Assembly (NCBI RefSeq): GCF_031801495.1
Contig: NZ_JAOEGC010000001.1
Span: 620,001-684,000, forward strand
DNA: 64,000 bases
Direction of reading: 5' to 3'
From: Agrobacterium tumefaciens_K
GTDB taxonomy: Bacteria > Pseudomonadota > Alphaproteobacteria > Rhizobiales > Rhizobiaceae
Shown: in pieces, positions 24,725 to 33,384 of the stretch
Layout: each line of letters starts with the position of its first letter
Numbering within the stretch: position 1 is the stretch's first letter
Program-made: the position numbers and the translations under genes
Notes under the pieces: generated by a model
What the model saw: only the letters and a program-made list of their open reading frames with translations
What the model was told of the DNA's origin: nothing
Database searches by the model: none

Positions 24725-25818
24725 ATGTCCTCGCTATCGCTGGATTGCGGACAGATTTGCGTGCGAAATCCTCCGCAGGCGCGGAAGAAATTCGACGGAT
24801 TGATAAACATTCTTTGGAGAAGTGCTGATCGCTTCATGTGATCAGAAAAATGAAGCTGCTGCACGAAAGCAGTTAATTCGCGCAACCAATTGTTATGGAT
24901 AAATTGACCATATGTTGATTAACAGTGAATTAAGTTCACGTCATAAACGTCGCCTGATGCGTGTAAAATTTGTATTGGACGCATCGGCCTTGGTCGAATG
25001 AAGGCATTTTTGTGGCGATTTGAAACGGCGAGACGACAGCCGGATGTTCGGCCTTGCGCGAGAAAAAGGCATCCCGCTACAGGTCCATTGAGGCATCCCT
25101 TGCATGTTATTTACGATGAAAATTTTGACGTTAAAAAGACTGAATATGATATAAAAATGCAGAAAATCAGGGCTTTATTCGATCATCGAGTGCTCTTGCG
25201 GTCTTGCCCATGGTTGTTGCCCGTTGCTGCGGGCTTTGATGATGAATACCAGTCTCGTCGATCTCCCGCACGCGGTCATGATACTATTTCAAAGATGCCG
25301 GTTCGCTGCGCATTGGAGGGATTTCGCCAATGTTGACATTTTTGTGATTGCACGCTTCGGGTGTTATTTTCCGGTGAGCGTATCGTTCAAAAATGCCGAT
25401 TGACCTTGGTGATCATAGCAGTGAGTTTTTATCCGCGATTAAGGCAATAAAGCTTCAAACCGCATTGGCTGTCGCGCTGAACGGACGAGAATGGCCATCA
25501 AGGGTGTCGCGATGGAGAATGACGGACCACGACGACGGTTTTGCCGTCTTAGCTGCGCTTTGCTTGAACGAAACGAACATCAGACGGGCAATCGTGCATC
25601 GCCACAGACAGGCTCGGATCGTGCATCCTTCGAACAGTTGATGAAAGACCATCTGGACTCCGAAGGCGATAGCCGTGGTGTGGGCGCGGACGCATCCCTC
25701 GGTTACTTTGGCGCTCCGGTCGATACGGCGTCTCTCGTTCCAAACGGCGATGCCTTGAAGGGAGACGTCACACTTGCGGGCTGGCTCAGTCGCTTGCGTT
25801 TGTTATGTGGAGCAAGGG
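24725..25818. other. 1.1-kb stretch with no recognisable gene; che operon promoter region
   Basis: The 200 bases next to the HD-GYP gene are A/T-rich and must contain the promoter of the che operon, but no -24/-12 or flagellar-type promoter stands out. Plus-strand frames at 24998-25336, 25393-25641 and 25491 onward have no ribosome-binding site, unusual composition or family match, and the last runs into the antisense of the LysR gene. No repeats were noted. It may be a decayed gene or hold a small RNA. Confidence 0.5.
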
Positions 25819-26718
25819 CTAGTCCAGCATCACCATGTGTGGCGGCAGTTGGTCTTCGAAAAACTTCGAGAACGTCGCGATACGAGGCGGTAGTGCCTGA
25901 TAGGGCGGATAATAAAGGGTCAGCCAGAGTTCGGGTGGTGCCCAGCCGGGCAGAACATGCACCAGCCTTCCACTGCGGATATGTTCCGCGATGTTAAAGC
26001 CCGGGAGCATCGCCACGCCCATGCCATTGGCGGCCATATCGGCAAGAACCTCGCCACTATTGGCGCTGAACGAGCGACCGGCTGAAATGGTAAGGCTCGA
26101 TCCACCGTCTGACAAAACCCAGTTTTCCCGCCTGCTTTCGCCACTATAGGCCAGGCAGTCGTCCGGCGTTAGCTCGCTTGGGTGCTGCATGTCCGCGAAG
26201 CGGCTACCCGGTGCCGCCACCAGGATTCTCGGCACGGCCCTGATCTTGCGCCAGATCGTGAACTTGTCCGAAGGTGCCGAAGAAATGCGGATCGCCAGAT
26301 CGTAGTCGTCATCGACAATGTTCACCAGACCATCCGAGAGGGAAATCTCGAAAGCCATCTTGGGGTACAGGTCTTTGAAGCCAGACAGGATCGGCGGCAG
26401 CACCGTCTTGCCGAGCCACGTCGGTGCACTGATCCTCAGGCGGCCCTGATCTGCCTTGTGCGCATTCTTGACATCCCGTCGGGCATTTTCGAGTGCCTCG
26501 ACGGCAGGCTGGATCTGCGCGGCAAAAACCGCGCCATCGGTTGTCAGGGAAACCTGCCGGGTGGTGCGGACGAACAGCTGTACGCCGAGATCGTCTTCCA
26601 GTGCGGCAATGGCGCGGGTGACGGCAGCGGCCGTCATGCCCAGTTCGCGGGCCACCTGCGCGAAATTGCGCTTTTCGGCGGCCATGAGAAATATCTTGAG
26701 AGCTTTCTGGTCGTTCAT
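25819..26718 (-). CDS. LysR-family transcriptional regulator
   Basis: A 299-residue regulator. The HTH covers residues 1-60 (ALKIFLMAAEKRNFAQVARE, then TAAAVTRAIAALEDDLGVQLFVRTTRQV), and the effector-binding domain of the CrgA-like branch covers about 90-295 (GRLRISAPTWLGKTVLPPIL, DGLVNIVDDDYDLAIRI). It is divergent from a ring-cleaving dioxygenase gene across 117 bases, the usual arrangement for a LysR activator or repressor and its target. The inducer may be a quinone or aromatic compound, as for other regulators of this dioxygenase family (inference). Confidence 0.92.
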   Translation of the reverse strand: MNDQKALKIFLMAAEKRNFAQVARELGMTAAAVTRAIAALEDDLGVQLFVRTTRQVSLTTDGAVFAAQIQPAVEALENARRDVKNAHKADQGRLRISAPTWLGKTVLPPILSGFKDLYPKMAFEISLSDGLVNIVDDDYDLAIRISSAPSDKFTIWRKIRAVPRILVAAPGSRFADMQHPSELTPDDCLAYSGESRRENWVLSDGGSSLTISAGRSFSANSGEVLADMAANGMGVAMLPGFNIAEHIRSGRLVHVLPGWAPPELWLTLYYPPYQALPPRIATFSKFFEDQLPPHMVMLD

Positions 26719-26720
26719 GA

Positions 26721-26767
26721 CTATTGTTTCAAAAATAGCAATTCATTCGGGAATAATATTGCAATTC
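26721..26767. promoter_or_regulatory. LysR-dioxygenase intergenic region with short repeats
   Basis: CTATT at 26721-26725 is complementary to AATAG at 26734-26738; GCAATTC occurs at 26738-26744 and again at 26761-26767; ATTCattcggGAAT at 26741-26754 is a partial dyad. These are candidate LysR contacts in an A/T-rich divergent promoter region. Confidence 0.35.
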
Positions 26768-26835
26768 TCGAAATTAATCAAGTGGTCTAAATCATGTCCA
26801 TCGAAACGGATATACGGACAAGGACCGCATCGGCC

Positions 26836-27768
26836 ATGATCAAAGACATCAAGGGATTGCACCACGTCACCTCCATGGCGTCGGATGCCCAGCAGAACAA
26901 CCGGTTTTTCACCGAAACGCTCGGCCTGCGCCGGGTAAAGAAGACAGTCAACTTTGACGAGCCAAGCGTCTATCACCTCTACTACGGTGATGAAAAGGGT
27001 ACGCCCGGCACCGTAATGACCTATTTCCCCTTCGCCAATATGATGGGCGGTCGCCCGGGCGTCGGCGAAGTCGGGGAAACACAGTTTTCCATTCCCAAGG
27101 GGGCTGTCGGCTTCTGGAAGGACCGTCTCGTTGCCAGCGGAGCAGGCGGCATTCAGGCCGATACGGTCTTCGGGGCCAATCGCCTCCGCTTTACAGGTCC
27201 CGATGGCGATGGTCTTGCGCTGATCGAAACGGGTGACGACGCCCGCACGCCATGGGTTTCCGATGGCATTTCCGAGGATAACGCCATCCGCGGTTTCACC
27301 GGCGCGCGTTTCAATCTACACGACACGGCGGCGACTGCGGAGCTTCTCCGTTTCATGGGGTATGAAAAGGCGGAGGCTGAGGGCGATGTCACGCGGTTCA
27401 TCATTCCGGGTGGTAATGGCGCGGATACGATCGACCTCGCAGCGCTTCCGAAAACGCCGTTCGCCCGACCGGGCGCAGGCTCGGTTCACCACATCGCTTT
27501 CGCGGTCGAAAACCGCGAGAAGCAGCTGGAAGTGCGCAAGGCTTTGATGGATACCGGCTATCAGGTAACGCCTGTCATCGACCGCGATTACTTCTGGGCG
27601 ATCTATTTCCGGACGCCGGGTGGGGTCCTGTTCGAAATCGCCACCAACGAACCCGGGTTCGACCGTGATGAAGATACGGCGCATCTCGGCGAGGCTCTCA
27701 AGCTGCCGAGCCGGTATGAGCCGTTCCGCAATCAGATCGAAGCGGGGCTGGCTCCACTCGCCGCATAA
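26836..27768 (+). CDS. VOC-family ring-cleaving dioxygenase (MhqO-like)
   Basis: A 310-residue protein with two glyoxalase/VOC modules. The first starts LHHVTSMASDAQQNNRFFTE and contains VKKTVNFDEPSVYHLYYGDE; the second starts with VHHIAFAVENREKQLEV and ends GVLFEIATNEPGF. His and Glu metal ligands are present in both halves in the positions used by Fe(II)-dependent hydroquinone or catechol-type dioxygenases. ATG 26836 fits the family start best and has AAGGA upstream; ATG 26794 would add 14 residues. Its divergent LysR gene probably controls it. The physiological substrate is unknown; quinone detoxification is the known role of relatives. Confidence 0.85.
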   Translation: MIKDIKGLHHVTSMASDAQQNNRFFTETLGLRRVKKTVNFDEPSVYHLYYGDEKGTPGTVMTYFPFANMMGGRPGVGEVGETQFSIPKGAVGFWKDRLVASGAGGIQADTVFGANRLRFTGPDGDGLALIETGDDARTPWVSDGISEDNAIRGFTGARFNLHDTAATAELLRFMGYEKAEAEGDVTRFIIPGGNGADTIDLAALPKTPFARPGAGSVHHIAFAVENREKQLEVRKALMDTGYQVTPVIDRDYFWAIYFRTPGGVLFEIATNEPGFDRDEDTAHLGEALKLPSRYEPFRNQIEAGLAPLAA

Positions 27769-27951
27769 GGCGTGTACCTGCTCTGCGTCGGCAGTCACTA
27801 TCGCGAAAGTTCTCCCGCGATATGGCTTCCGGCGTCGAGCAGTTTTACATCGGTGACAGCGGGCGTCTTTCATGACGCCCGCCTTGTCATGTGATTGTCG
27901 CATGAGCGTGTTTGATGACAGGGTTCCAACCACACACGTGACGGAAGAACC

Positions 27952-28860
27952 ATGATCGAAATCTCTCAGTTGAACCGCATCAAGGCAGAGATCGCCGACA
28001 GCTTTGACGAAGAGCTGGAAATGCAGATGGAAGAGGAAGAGCTTGATCGGCTGGTCGTCGAAGGACTGTCCGAACCGGCTGCGCAGACATTGGAGCGCAA
28101 GGTTTACTTCCGCGAACTTTTCCGCCTCCAGCATGAACTGGTGCGGTTGCAGGGCTGGGTGCAGCACAAGAAGCTCAAGGTGGTCGTGCTGTTCGAAGGA
28201 CGCGATTCAGCAGGCAAGGGCGGCGCAATCAAGCGCGTGACCCAGCGTCTCAACCCGCGTGTCTGCCGCGTCGTGGCGCTTCCCGCACCGACCGAGCGCG
28301 AGCGCAATCAGTGGTACTTCCAGCGTTACGTCCCGCATCTGCCGAGCGCCGGCGAAATGGTGCTCTTTGACCGCTCATGGTACAACCGTGCCGGTGTCGA
28401 GCGCGTCATGGGATTCTGCACGCCCGACGAACTCGAAGAGTTCTTCCGCTCCGTTCCCGAATTCGAGCGCATGCTGGTGCGTTCCGGAATCGTGCTCGTC
28501 AAATACTGGTTCTCGATCACCGACGAGGAGCAGGAATTCCGTTTCCGCATGCGCATCCATGATCCGCTGAAGCAGTGGAAACTATCGCCCATGGATCTTG
28601 AGAGCCGCATTCATTGGGAAGAGTACACCAAGGCCAAGGAAGAAATGCTGGAGAGAACGCATATCGAGGAAGCTCCGTGGTGGGTGGTCCAGGCCGTCGA
28701 CAAGAAGAAGGCACGCCTGAACTGCATTGCGCATCTTCTCAGCCAGATCCCATATGAGGACGTACCGAAACAGTCTATCGAGCTGCCGGACCGCGTTCGC
28801 AACGACGATTACATCCGCCATCAGGTTCCGGCAGACATGTACGTTCCTGAGGTCTACTGA
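27952..28860 (+). CDS. ppk2: Polyphosphate kinase 2
   Basis: A 302-residue PPK2-family enzyme that transfers phosphate between inorganic polyphosphate and nucleoside di- or triphosphates. Walker A is GRDSAGKGGAIKR; Walker B and lid motifs are LFDRSWYNRAGVERVMGFC; the conserved KYWFSI, RIHDPLKQWKLSPMDLESR (in part) and WWVVQAVDKKKARLN follow. A 60-residue acidic helical extension (EELEMQMEEEELDR) precedes the kinase core, as in the one-domain proteobacterial class. The gene stands alone, with GGAAGAACC before the start codon, and is convergent with the DapA-family gene. Confidence 0.95.
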   Translation: MIEISQLNRIKAEIADSFDEELEMQMEEEELDRLVVEGLSEPAAQTLERKVYFRELFRLQHELVRLQGWVQHKKLKVVVLFEGRDSAGKGGAIKRVTQRLNPRVCRVVALPAPTERERNQWYFQRYVPHLPSAGEMVLFDRSWYNRAGVERVMGFCTPDELEEFFRSVPEFERMLVRSGIVLVKYWFSITDEEQEFRFRMRIHDPLKQWKLSPMDLESRIHWEEYTKAKEEMLERTHIEEAPWWVVQAVDKKKARLNCIAHLLSQIPYEDVPKQSIELPDRVRNDDYIRHQVPADMYVPEVY

Positions 28861-28953
28861 CCGCGGGCCGACCGAGGGATTGCCGGATAGAGCCGACCGC
28901 TGTCGCCCTATCTTCAGCAGGGCGCCAGCATCATACGGTGAAGCGTCGGTCGG

Positions 28954-29835
28954 TCAGAGCCGACCGTAGCGTTCCAGGATCGAGCGGATCCGATTGTCCT
29001 GTTCGTCATTCGGGAGCAGGGCAGGCTGGCGGCTGGCGCCGACGGAGCTATCCTGGAGGTAGAGCGCGCGTTTGACCATTGCCGGTGCAAAACCGAGCGC
29101 ATACAGATCGGTACGAAATGCCGTATAGATCGCCTGCTGACGCTCGGCTTCAGCAATATCACCCCGATTGAAGGCGTTCAGGATATTGGCCAGAACGTCC
29201 GGCATGGCGTTGCCGAGGCCGGAAATGCAGCCAGCGGCACCATTCTGCAGCGACCAGAGGACGAGGTGGTCCGGCCCGGAATAGACTTCGAATCCTTGGA
29301 CCTCCTTGGACACTTGCAGATAGGCTTCAAGCGTCTGCTGAGCGCCACCGGAGTCCTTGATGCCCGCAATGTTGCCATGGTCAGCAAGCTTGCGCGCCGT
29401 TTCAGGTTCGATGTGGTTCTGTGTGCGGGCGGGGATATCGTAGAGATAGACCGGCGTTTTTACCGCATCGGCCACCGTCGAGAAATGGCGGATCAGGCCA
29501 TCCTGTGTGCAGGCGATGAAGAAGGGCGTGATGACGGCTATTCCGTCGACGCCGATGCGGTCGAACTCGCGGGCAAGTTTGATCGTCTCGAATGTCGCGG
29601 GCATTCCCGCGTTGACGATGACCTTGACGCGACCGCCCACCTCATCGACGACCTCTTCGGTCAGCCTTACCTTTTCCTCGAAGGTCAACGCTGTGAAATC
29701 GCCATTTGTACCGGCGCACATGATGTTGTTTCCGGCGGCCACCTGGCGGCTGACCTGCGCGCGCGTTGCCTCGTAGTTGATCGTTTCGTCCTCGTTGAAG
29801 CAGGTCACGAGGGCAACGAAAGCTTGCTTGGTCAT
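28954..29835 (-). CDS. DapA/NAL-family lyase-aldolase
   Basis: A 293-residue class I aldolase of the dihydrodipicolinate synthase/N-acetylneuraminate lyase superfamily. The Schiff-base lysine lies in NIAGIKDSGG, the catalytic tyrosine in VYLYDIPARTQN, and the carboxylate-binding loop is AGTNGDFTALTFEEK, where GTNGE is usual. It is probably not the lysine-biosynthesis DapA because it is the last gene of a peptide-type ABC transporter operon, 20 bases after the ATPase gene, opposite genes for tetronate metabolism. It likely splits a 2-keto sugar acid delivered by that pathway (inference). Confidence 0.87.
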   Translation of the reverse strand: MTKQAFVALVTCFNEDETINYEATRAQVSRQVAAGNNIMCAGTNGDFTALTFEEKVRLTEEVVDEVGGRVKVIVNAGMPATFETIKLAREFDRIGVDGIAVITPFFIACTQDGLIRHFSTVADAVKTPVYLYDIPARTQNHIEPETARKLADHGNIAGIKDSGGAQQTLEAYLQVSKEVQGFEVYSGPDHLVLWSLQNGAAGCISGLGNAMPDVLANILNAFNRGDIAEAERQQAIYTAFRTDLYALGFAPAMVKRALYLQDSSVGASRQPALLPNDEQDNRIRSILERYGRL

Positions 29836-29855
29836 GGATAGGCTCCGGAAATCTG

Positions 29856-31475
29856 TCAGTTGATGCTGGCAAGCCGCTCAGGGCGACCATTCGAATGGGT
29901 GTCTGGGTCTGGATCGAGGCTCGCAGCCAGAAGTGCACGGGTATATTCCTCGCGGGGGGCCTCGAAGACCTGCCTGACCGTACCGATCTCGACTGCCTGC
30001 CCCTTGCGCATGACCATCACATGGTCCGCGAAGTCGCGCACCACAGGCAGGTCGTGGGCGATGAAAATGAAGGAAATACCCATCTCCCGGCGGAGCTTGT
30101 CGAGAAGCGCTATCACCTGTGCCTGCACGGAAACATCGAGGGCGGAAACGGCCTCATCGCAGACGATAAGTTTCGGCTCCAGCGCAAGCGCGCGTGCGAT
30201 GGCAATGCGCTGGCGTTGGCCGCCGGAGAACTGATGTGGATAACGGCCCATATGCTCAGGCAGAAGGTCCACCTGACGCAAGAGTTCACCAACACGCTCG
30301 CGCCATTTCGCTTTCGGCAGGATTTCCGGGTGGATCACCCAGGCCTCGGAAATGAGCTGGAAGACGGTCATACGCGGATTGAGGGATTGCGTGGGATCCT
30401 GAAACACCATCTGCAGATCGCGACGTAGCGCATAGAGGTCGGCGGGCGACAGCTGGAACAGGTCGCGGCCGTTCCACAGGGCGCTTCCCGAATCCGGTTC
30501 ATCCAGCCGCAGGAGAATGCGCGCAAGTGTCGATTTTCCCGAGCCGCTCTCGCCGACGATCGCCAGCGTTTCACCTGGCATAAGGTCGAAAGAAACGCCT
30601 TTCAGCGCATCGAATGCGCCGTATCGCTTACGCACGTCACGCACGCGGAGAAGGGCCTCGCCGGTCGCCTGCGGCTCATGCATCTCGCCCTTGCCGGGCG
30701 CGGCGTTGATGAGTTTTTTCGTATAGGGGTGCTGCGGGTTCTTGTAGACATCTCGCACTGTTCCTGTTTCGACCAGTTGACCCTTTTCCATGACGACGAC
30801 GCGATCCGCAATCTCGGCGACGACGCCGAGGTCATGGGTAATGATCATCACGGCCATGCCGGTTTCCTGCTGCAATTCCTTCAGTAGCGAAAGGACTTCG
30901 GCCTGAACCGTCACGTCGAGGGCGGTCGTCGGTTCGTCGGCGATCAGGAGGTCAGGCTTCAGCGCCAGCGCCATGGCGATCATCACACGCTGGCGCTGCC
31001 CGCCGGAAAACTCGTGCGGATACTTCTTCATCGCCACATCCGGTTCGGGAATGCCGACGCGTCCAAGCAATCGCAGGGCTTCGGCATCAGCCTTCGTGCG
31101 CGAAAGGCCGTGGGTCGTCATGGCCTCGGCTATTTGCCAGCCGACTGTATAGACAGGGTTGAGATGGCTGAGCGGATCCTGAAAGATCATAGCGATTCGC
31201 TTACCGTTGATCTCGCGGCGCGCGTGTTGGGAGATCGACAACAAGTCCTTGCCGTCGAGCAGGATTTCCCCGGAGGTTATCTTGCCGGGTGGCATGTCGA
31301 TGAGGTTCATGATCGCCGATGACGATACCGATTTCCCCGAGCCGCTTTCGCCCAGAATGGCGAGGGTTTCCCCGCGGTCGACGTAATAGGAAATGTTCTT
31401 TACCGCATGAACGACGCCGGTGGCGGTATGGAAATCCACCGAGAGGTTGCGGACTTCGAGCAGATGGTCAGCCAT
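29856..31475 (-). CDS. Fused double ATPase of a dipeptide/oligopeptide-type ABC transporter
   Basis: A 539-residue protein joining DppD- and DppF-like halves. Each half has Walker A (GESGSGKSVSS and GESGSGKSTLA), a Q loop, the signature (FSGGQRQRVMIAMAL and FSGGQRQRIAIARAL) and Walker B (LLIADEPTTALD and LIVCDEAVSALD). It powers the adjacent DppB/DppC permeases. Its start overlaps the DppC-type gene by 8 bases. Peptide-type (PepT) systems in rhizobia often carry sugars, opines or conjugates rather than peptides, and the neighbours here suggest a sugar-acid ligand. Confidence 0.94.
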   Translation of the reverse strand: MADHLLEVRNLSVDFHTATGVVHAVKNISYYVDRGETLAILGESGSGKSVSSSAIMNLIDMPPGKITSGEILLDGKDLLSISQHARREINGKRIAMIFQDPLSHLNPVYTVGWQIAEAMTTHGLSRTKADAEALRLLGRVGIPEPDVAMKKYPHEFSGGQRQRVMIAMALALKPDLLIADEPTTALDVTVQAEVLSLLKELQQETGMAVMIITHDLGVVAEIADRVVVMEKGQLVETGTVRDVYKNPQHPYTKKLINAAPGKGEMHEPQATGEALLRVRDVRKRYGAFDALKGVSFDLMPGETLAIVGESGSGKSTLARILLRLDEPDSGSALWNGRDLFQLSPADLYALRRDLQMVFQDPTQSLNPRMTVFQLISEAWVIHPEILPKAKWRERVGELLRQVDLLPEHMGRYPHQFSGGQRQRIAIARALALEPKLIVCDEAVSALDVSVQAQVIALLDKLRREMGISFIFIAHDLPVVRDFADHVMVMRKGQAVEIGTVRQVFEAPREEYTRALLAASLDPDPDTHSNGRPERLASIN

Positions 31476-32391
31476 CCTTGTGACCTTTCATTTCCAGGCG
31501 CCAGCGCTGAACCGGATCAAGTGCGATACGCAGCCAGTTCGAAAGCAGGTTGAGCGACATTGTGGTGAGAATAATCGCAAGGCCTGGCCAGAACGACAGC
31601 CACCATGCATTGGTCAGATACTGTCGACCTTGCGAAATCATCAGGCCCCAGGTGATATCCGGCGGCTGGATGCCGATGCCGAGGAAGGAAAGCGCGCTTT
31701 CGGCCAGCATGACATAGGCGAAATCCAGCGTGGCGAGCGTTGTCAGCGTCGGCAGAACCACCGGCAGGATATGGCGGAAGAGAATGCGCTTGTTCGATGC
31801 GCCCATGACGCGGGCGGCCTGCACGAACATGCGTTCGCGGACTTCCAGCACTTCTGCGCGTGTCGTGCGGATGTAAACGGGAATACGGGTGATCGCGAGC
31901 ACCAGCATCAGGTTCAGGATCGAGGAGCCGAGCAGGTAGAGCACGATGACGGCAATCAGCAGCGACGGGAAGGACATGATGACGTCCGCCAGCCGCATGA
32001 TGATCTGGCCGACGCGTGGCGAAGAAAAGCCGGCGACCAGGCCAAGCACCGTACCAGCGACCGACGACAGCAGAACGGCTCCGGCGGCTACCATCAGGGT
32101 GTTCTGTGCCGCCACGATGATGCGCGCCAGCAGAGGCCGGCCAAGGGCGTCGGCACCCATCCAGAAATACCATTCCCGCGCCCATTCAAAGGGCGGAAGG
32201 TTTCGGCCGCGCAGGTTCTGTTTTGTCGCCAGTTCTCCCAGCCACGAAGGACCGATGATGGCGAAGACAAGCAGGATCAGCAGGAAAATGACGGCACATA
32301 GGGCGAATTTGTCTGCCAGAAGCATGCGCCACATGCGGATCAGGAAAGACGGTTCGGCGGTGACCGGCGTTTCAGCGGTGGAAAGGCTCAT
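31468..32391 (-). CDS. ABC transporter permease, DppC-type
   Basis: A 307-residue inner-membrane permease. The N-terminal helix LCAVIFLLILLVFAIIGPSWL is followed by the family WMGADALGRPLLARI segment, five more membrane helices and the EAA loop (ARVMGASNKRILFRHILP) that docks on the ATPase. It pairs with the DppB-type permease encoded 12 bases upstream in the same operon. Confidence 0.94.
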   Translation of the reverse strand: MSLSTAETPVTAEPSFLIRMWRMLLADKFALCAVIFLLILLVFAIIGPSWLGELATKQNLRGRNLPPFEWAREWYFWMGADALGRPLLARIIVAAQNTLMVAAGAVLLSSVAGTVLGLVAGFSSPRVGQIIMRLADVIMSFPSLLIAVIVLYLLGSSILNLMLVLAITRIPVYIRTTRAEVLEVRERMFVQAARVMGASNKRILFRHILPVVLPTLTTLATLDFAYVMLAESALSFLGIGIQPPDITWGLMISQGRQYLTNAWWLSFWPGLAIILTTMSLNLLSNWLRIALDPVQRWRLEMKGHKDG

Positions 32392-32403
32392 ACCGGTTCC
32401 TCC

Positions 32404-33318
32404 TCAGTGGCGAATTCGGGGATCGAGCAGGGCGTAGGCAAGGTCGATCAAGAAGTTCATGATGAAGATCGCAAGGGCCGTCACGAGAATAGCCGCGAGC
32501 ACGACGTTGAAATCACGCTGGAGGATGGAATCGATCATCAGCTTTCCGACGCCGGGAAAGCCGAAAATCGTTTCCACGATGACAGCGCCGTTCAGCAGGC
32601 TTGCGGCTTGATCGCCGATGACGGTGATGACCGGCAGCATGGCGTTGCGCAGGGCGTGCACGAAGATGATCGGCCGCGACTTCACACCCTTTGCCCTGGC
32701 AGTTTTGACATAGGCAGAGGACAGCGCCGTAATCATCGAGCCGCGCACCACCTGAACGATGATGCCGAAGGGGCGGACGAACAGCACGGCAATCGGCAAT
32801 ATCCAGTGCAGCACGGAGCCGGTGCCTGAGGTGGGCAGCCAGGCAAGGTTGACCGAGAAAACAACGATTGCGACGATGGCAAGCCAGAAATCCGGGACGG
32901 AAGCGCCGACAAGTGAAATCATCGAGGCTATGCGGTCGAAAAAACCGCCGGAGCGGAACGCGGCGAGCGATCCGACGACGATTGCGGCACCCGTGACAAG
33001 CGACATTGTGATCGCTGCAAGCCACAGGGTCCAGACGAATGCTTCGAGAACGACATCGAGTGCGGGACGCGCCTTGCGCAGGGATTCACCGAGATCGCCG
33101 GTCACGACGCTGCCGACATAGCGCATGAATTGCACCATTAGCGGATCGTTCAGGCCGTGCAGTTCACGAAACTGCCGTTTCATCTCTTCGGATGCCTCGA
33201 CGGGCAGGAACAGCGACGCTGGATCGCCGGTTAGCCGGGACAGGAAAAAAACGATCACCATGAGGCCAACCAGCGAGATCAGGCTCGCTATCGAGCGTTT
33301 CCGGATGAAGCTGAACAT
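32404..33318 (-). CDS. ABC transporter permease, DppB-type
   Basis: A 304-residue permease. N-terminal helix SLISLVGLMVIVFFLSRLTGDPA, the DppB-family LHGLNDPLMVQFMRYVG region, then a five-helix core with the EAA loop KTARAKGVKSRPIIFVHALRN (in two parts) and the end LLDPRIRH. It lies downstream of the binding-protein gene, separated from it by a perfect hairpin that may lower permease expression relative to the binding protein. Confidence 0.94.
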   Translation of the reverse strand: MFSFIRKRSIASLISLVGLMVIVFFLSRLTGDPASLFLPVEASEEMKRQFRELHGLNDPLMVQFMRYVGSVVTGDLGESLRKARPALDVVLEAFVWTLWLAAITMSLVTGAAIVVGSLAAFRSGGFFDRIASMISLVGASVPDFWLAIVAIVVFSVNLAWLPTSGTGSVLHWILPIAVLFVRPFGIIVQVVRGSMITALSSAYVKTARAKGVKSRPIIFVHALRNAMLPVITVIGDQAASLLNGAVIVETIFGFPGVGKLMIDSILQRDFNVVLAAILVTALAIFIMNFLIDLAYALLDPRIRH

Positions 33319-33338
33319 GTGCGCCCTCTTTCTGCTAA

Positions 33339-33362
33339 GACGGCGGGCAGTAGCCCGCCGTC
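33339..33362 (-). terminator. Perfect 10-bp hairpin between binding-protein and permease genes
   Basis: GACGGCGGGC and GCCCGCCGTC enclose the loop AGTA (tetraloop TACT in the transcript). No T-tract follows on the minus strand, so it is more likely a 3'-stabilising or attenuating hairpin that gives excess binding protein than a full terminator. Confidence 0.6.
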
Positions 33363-33384
33363 ATTTCTGTCTTGAGCGAATTGG

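Noticed and set aside
25491..25997. Plus-strand open frame of 168 codons before the LysR gene
   Set aside because: About a third is antisense to the LysR coding sequence, composition is not protein-like and no start signal is present.
28954..29835. dapA of lysine biosynthesis
   Set aside because: It is the terminal gene of an ABC transporter operon in a catabolic island, and its substrate loop departs from the biosynthetic consensus.
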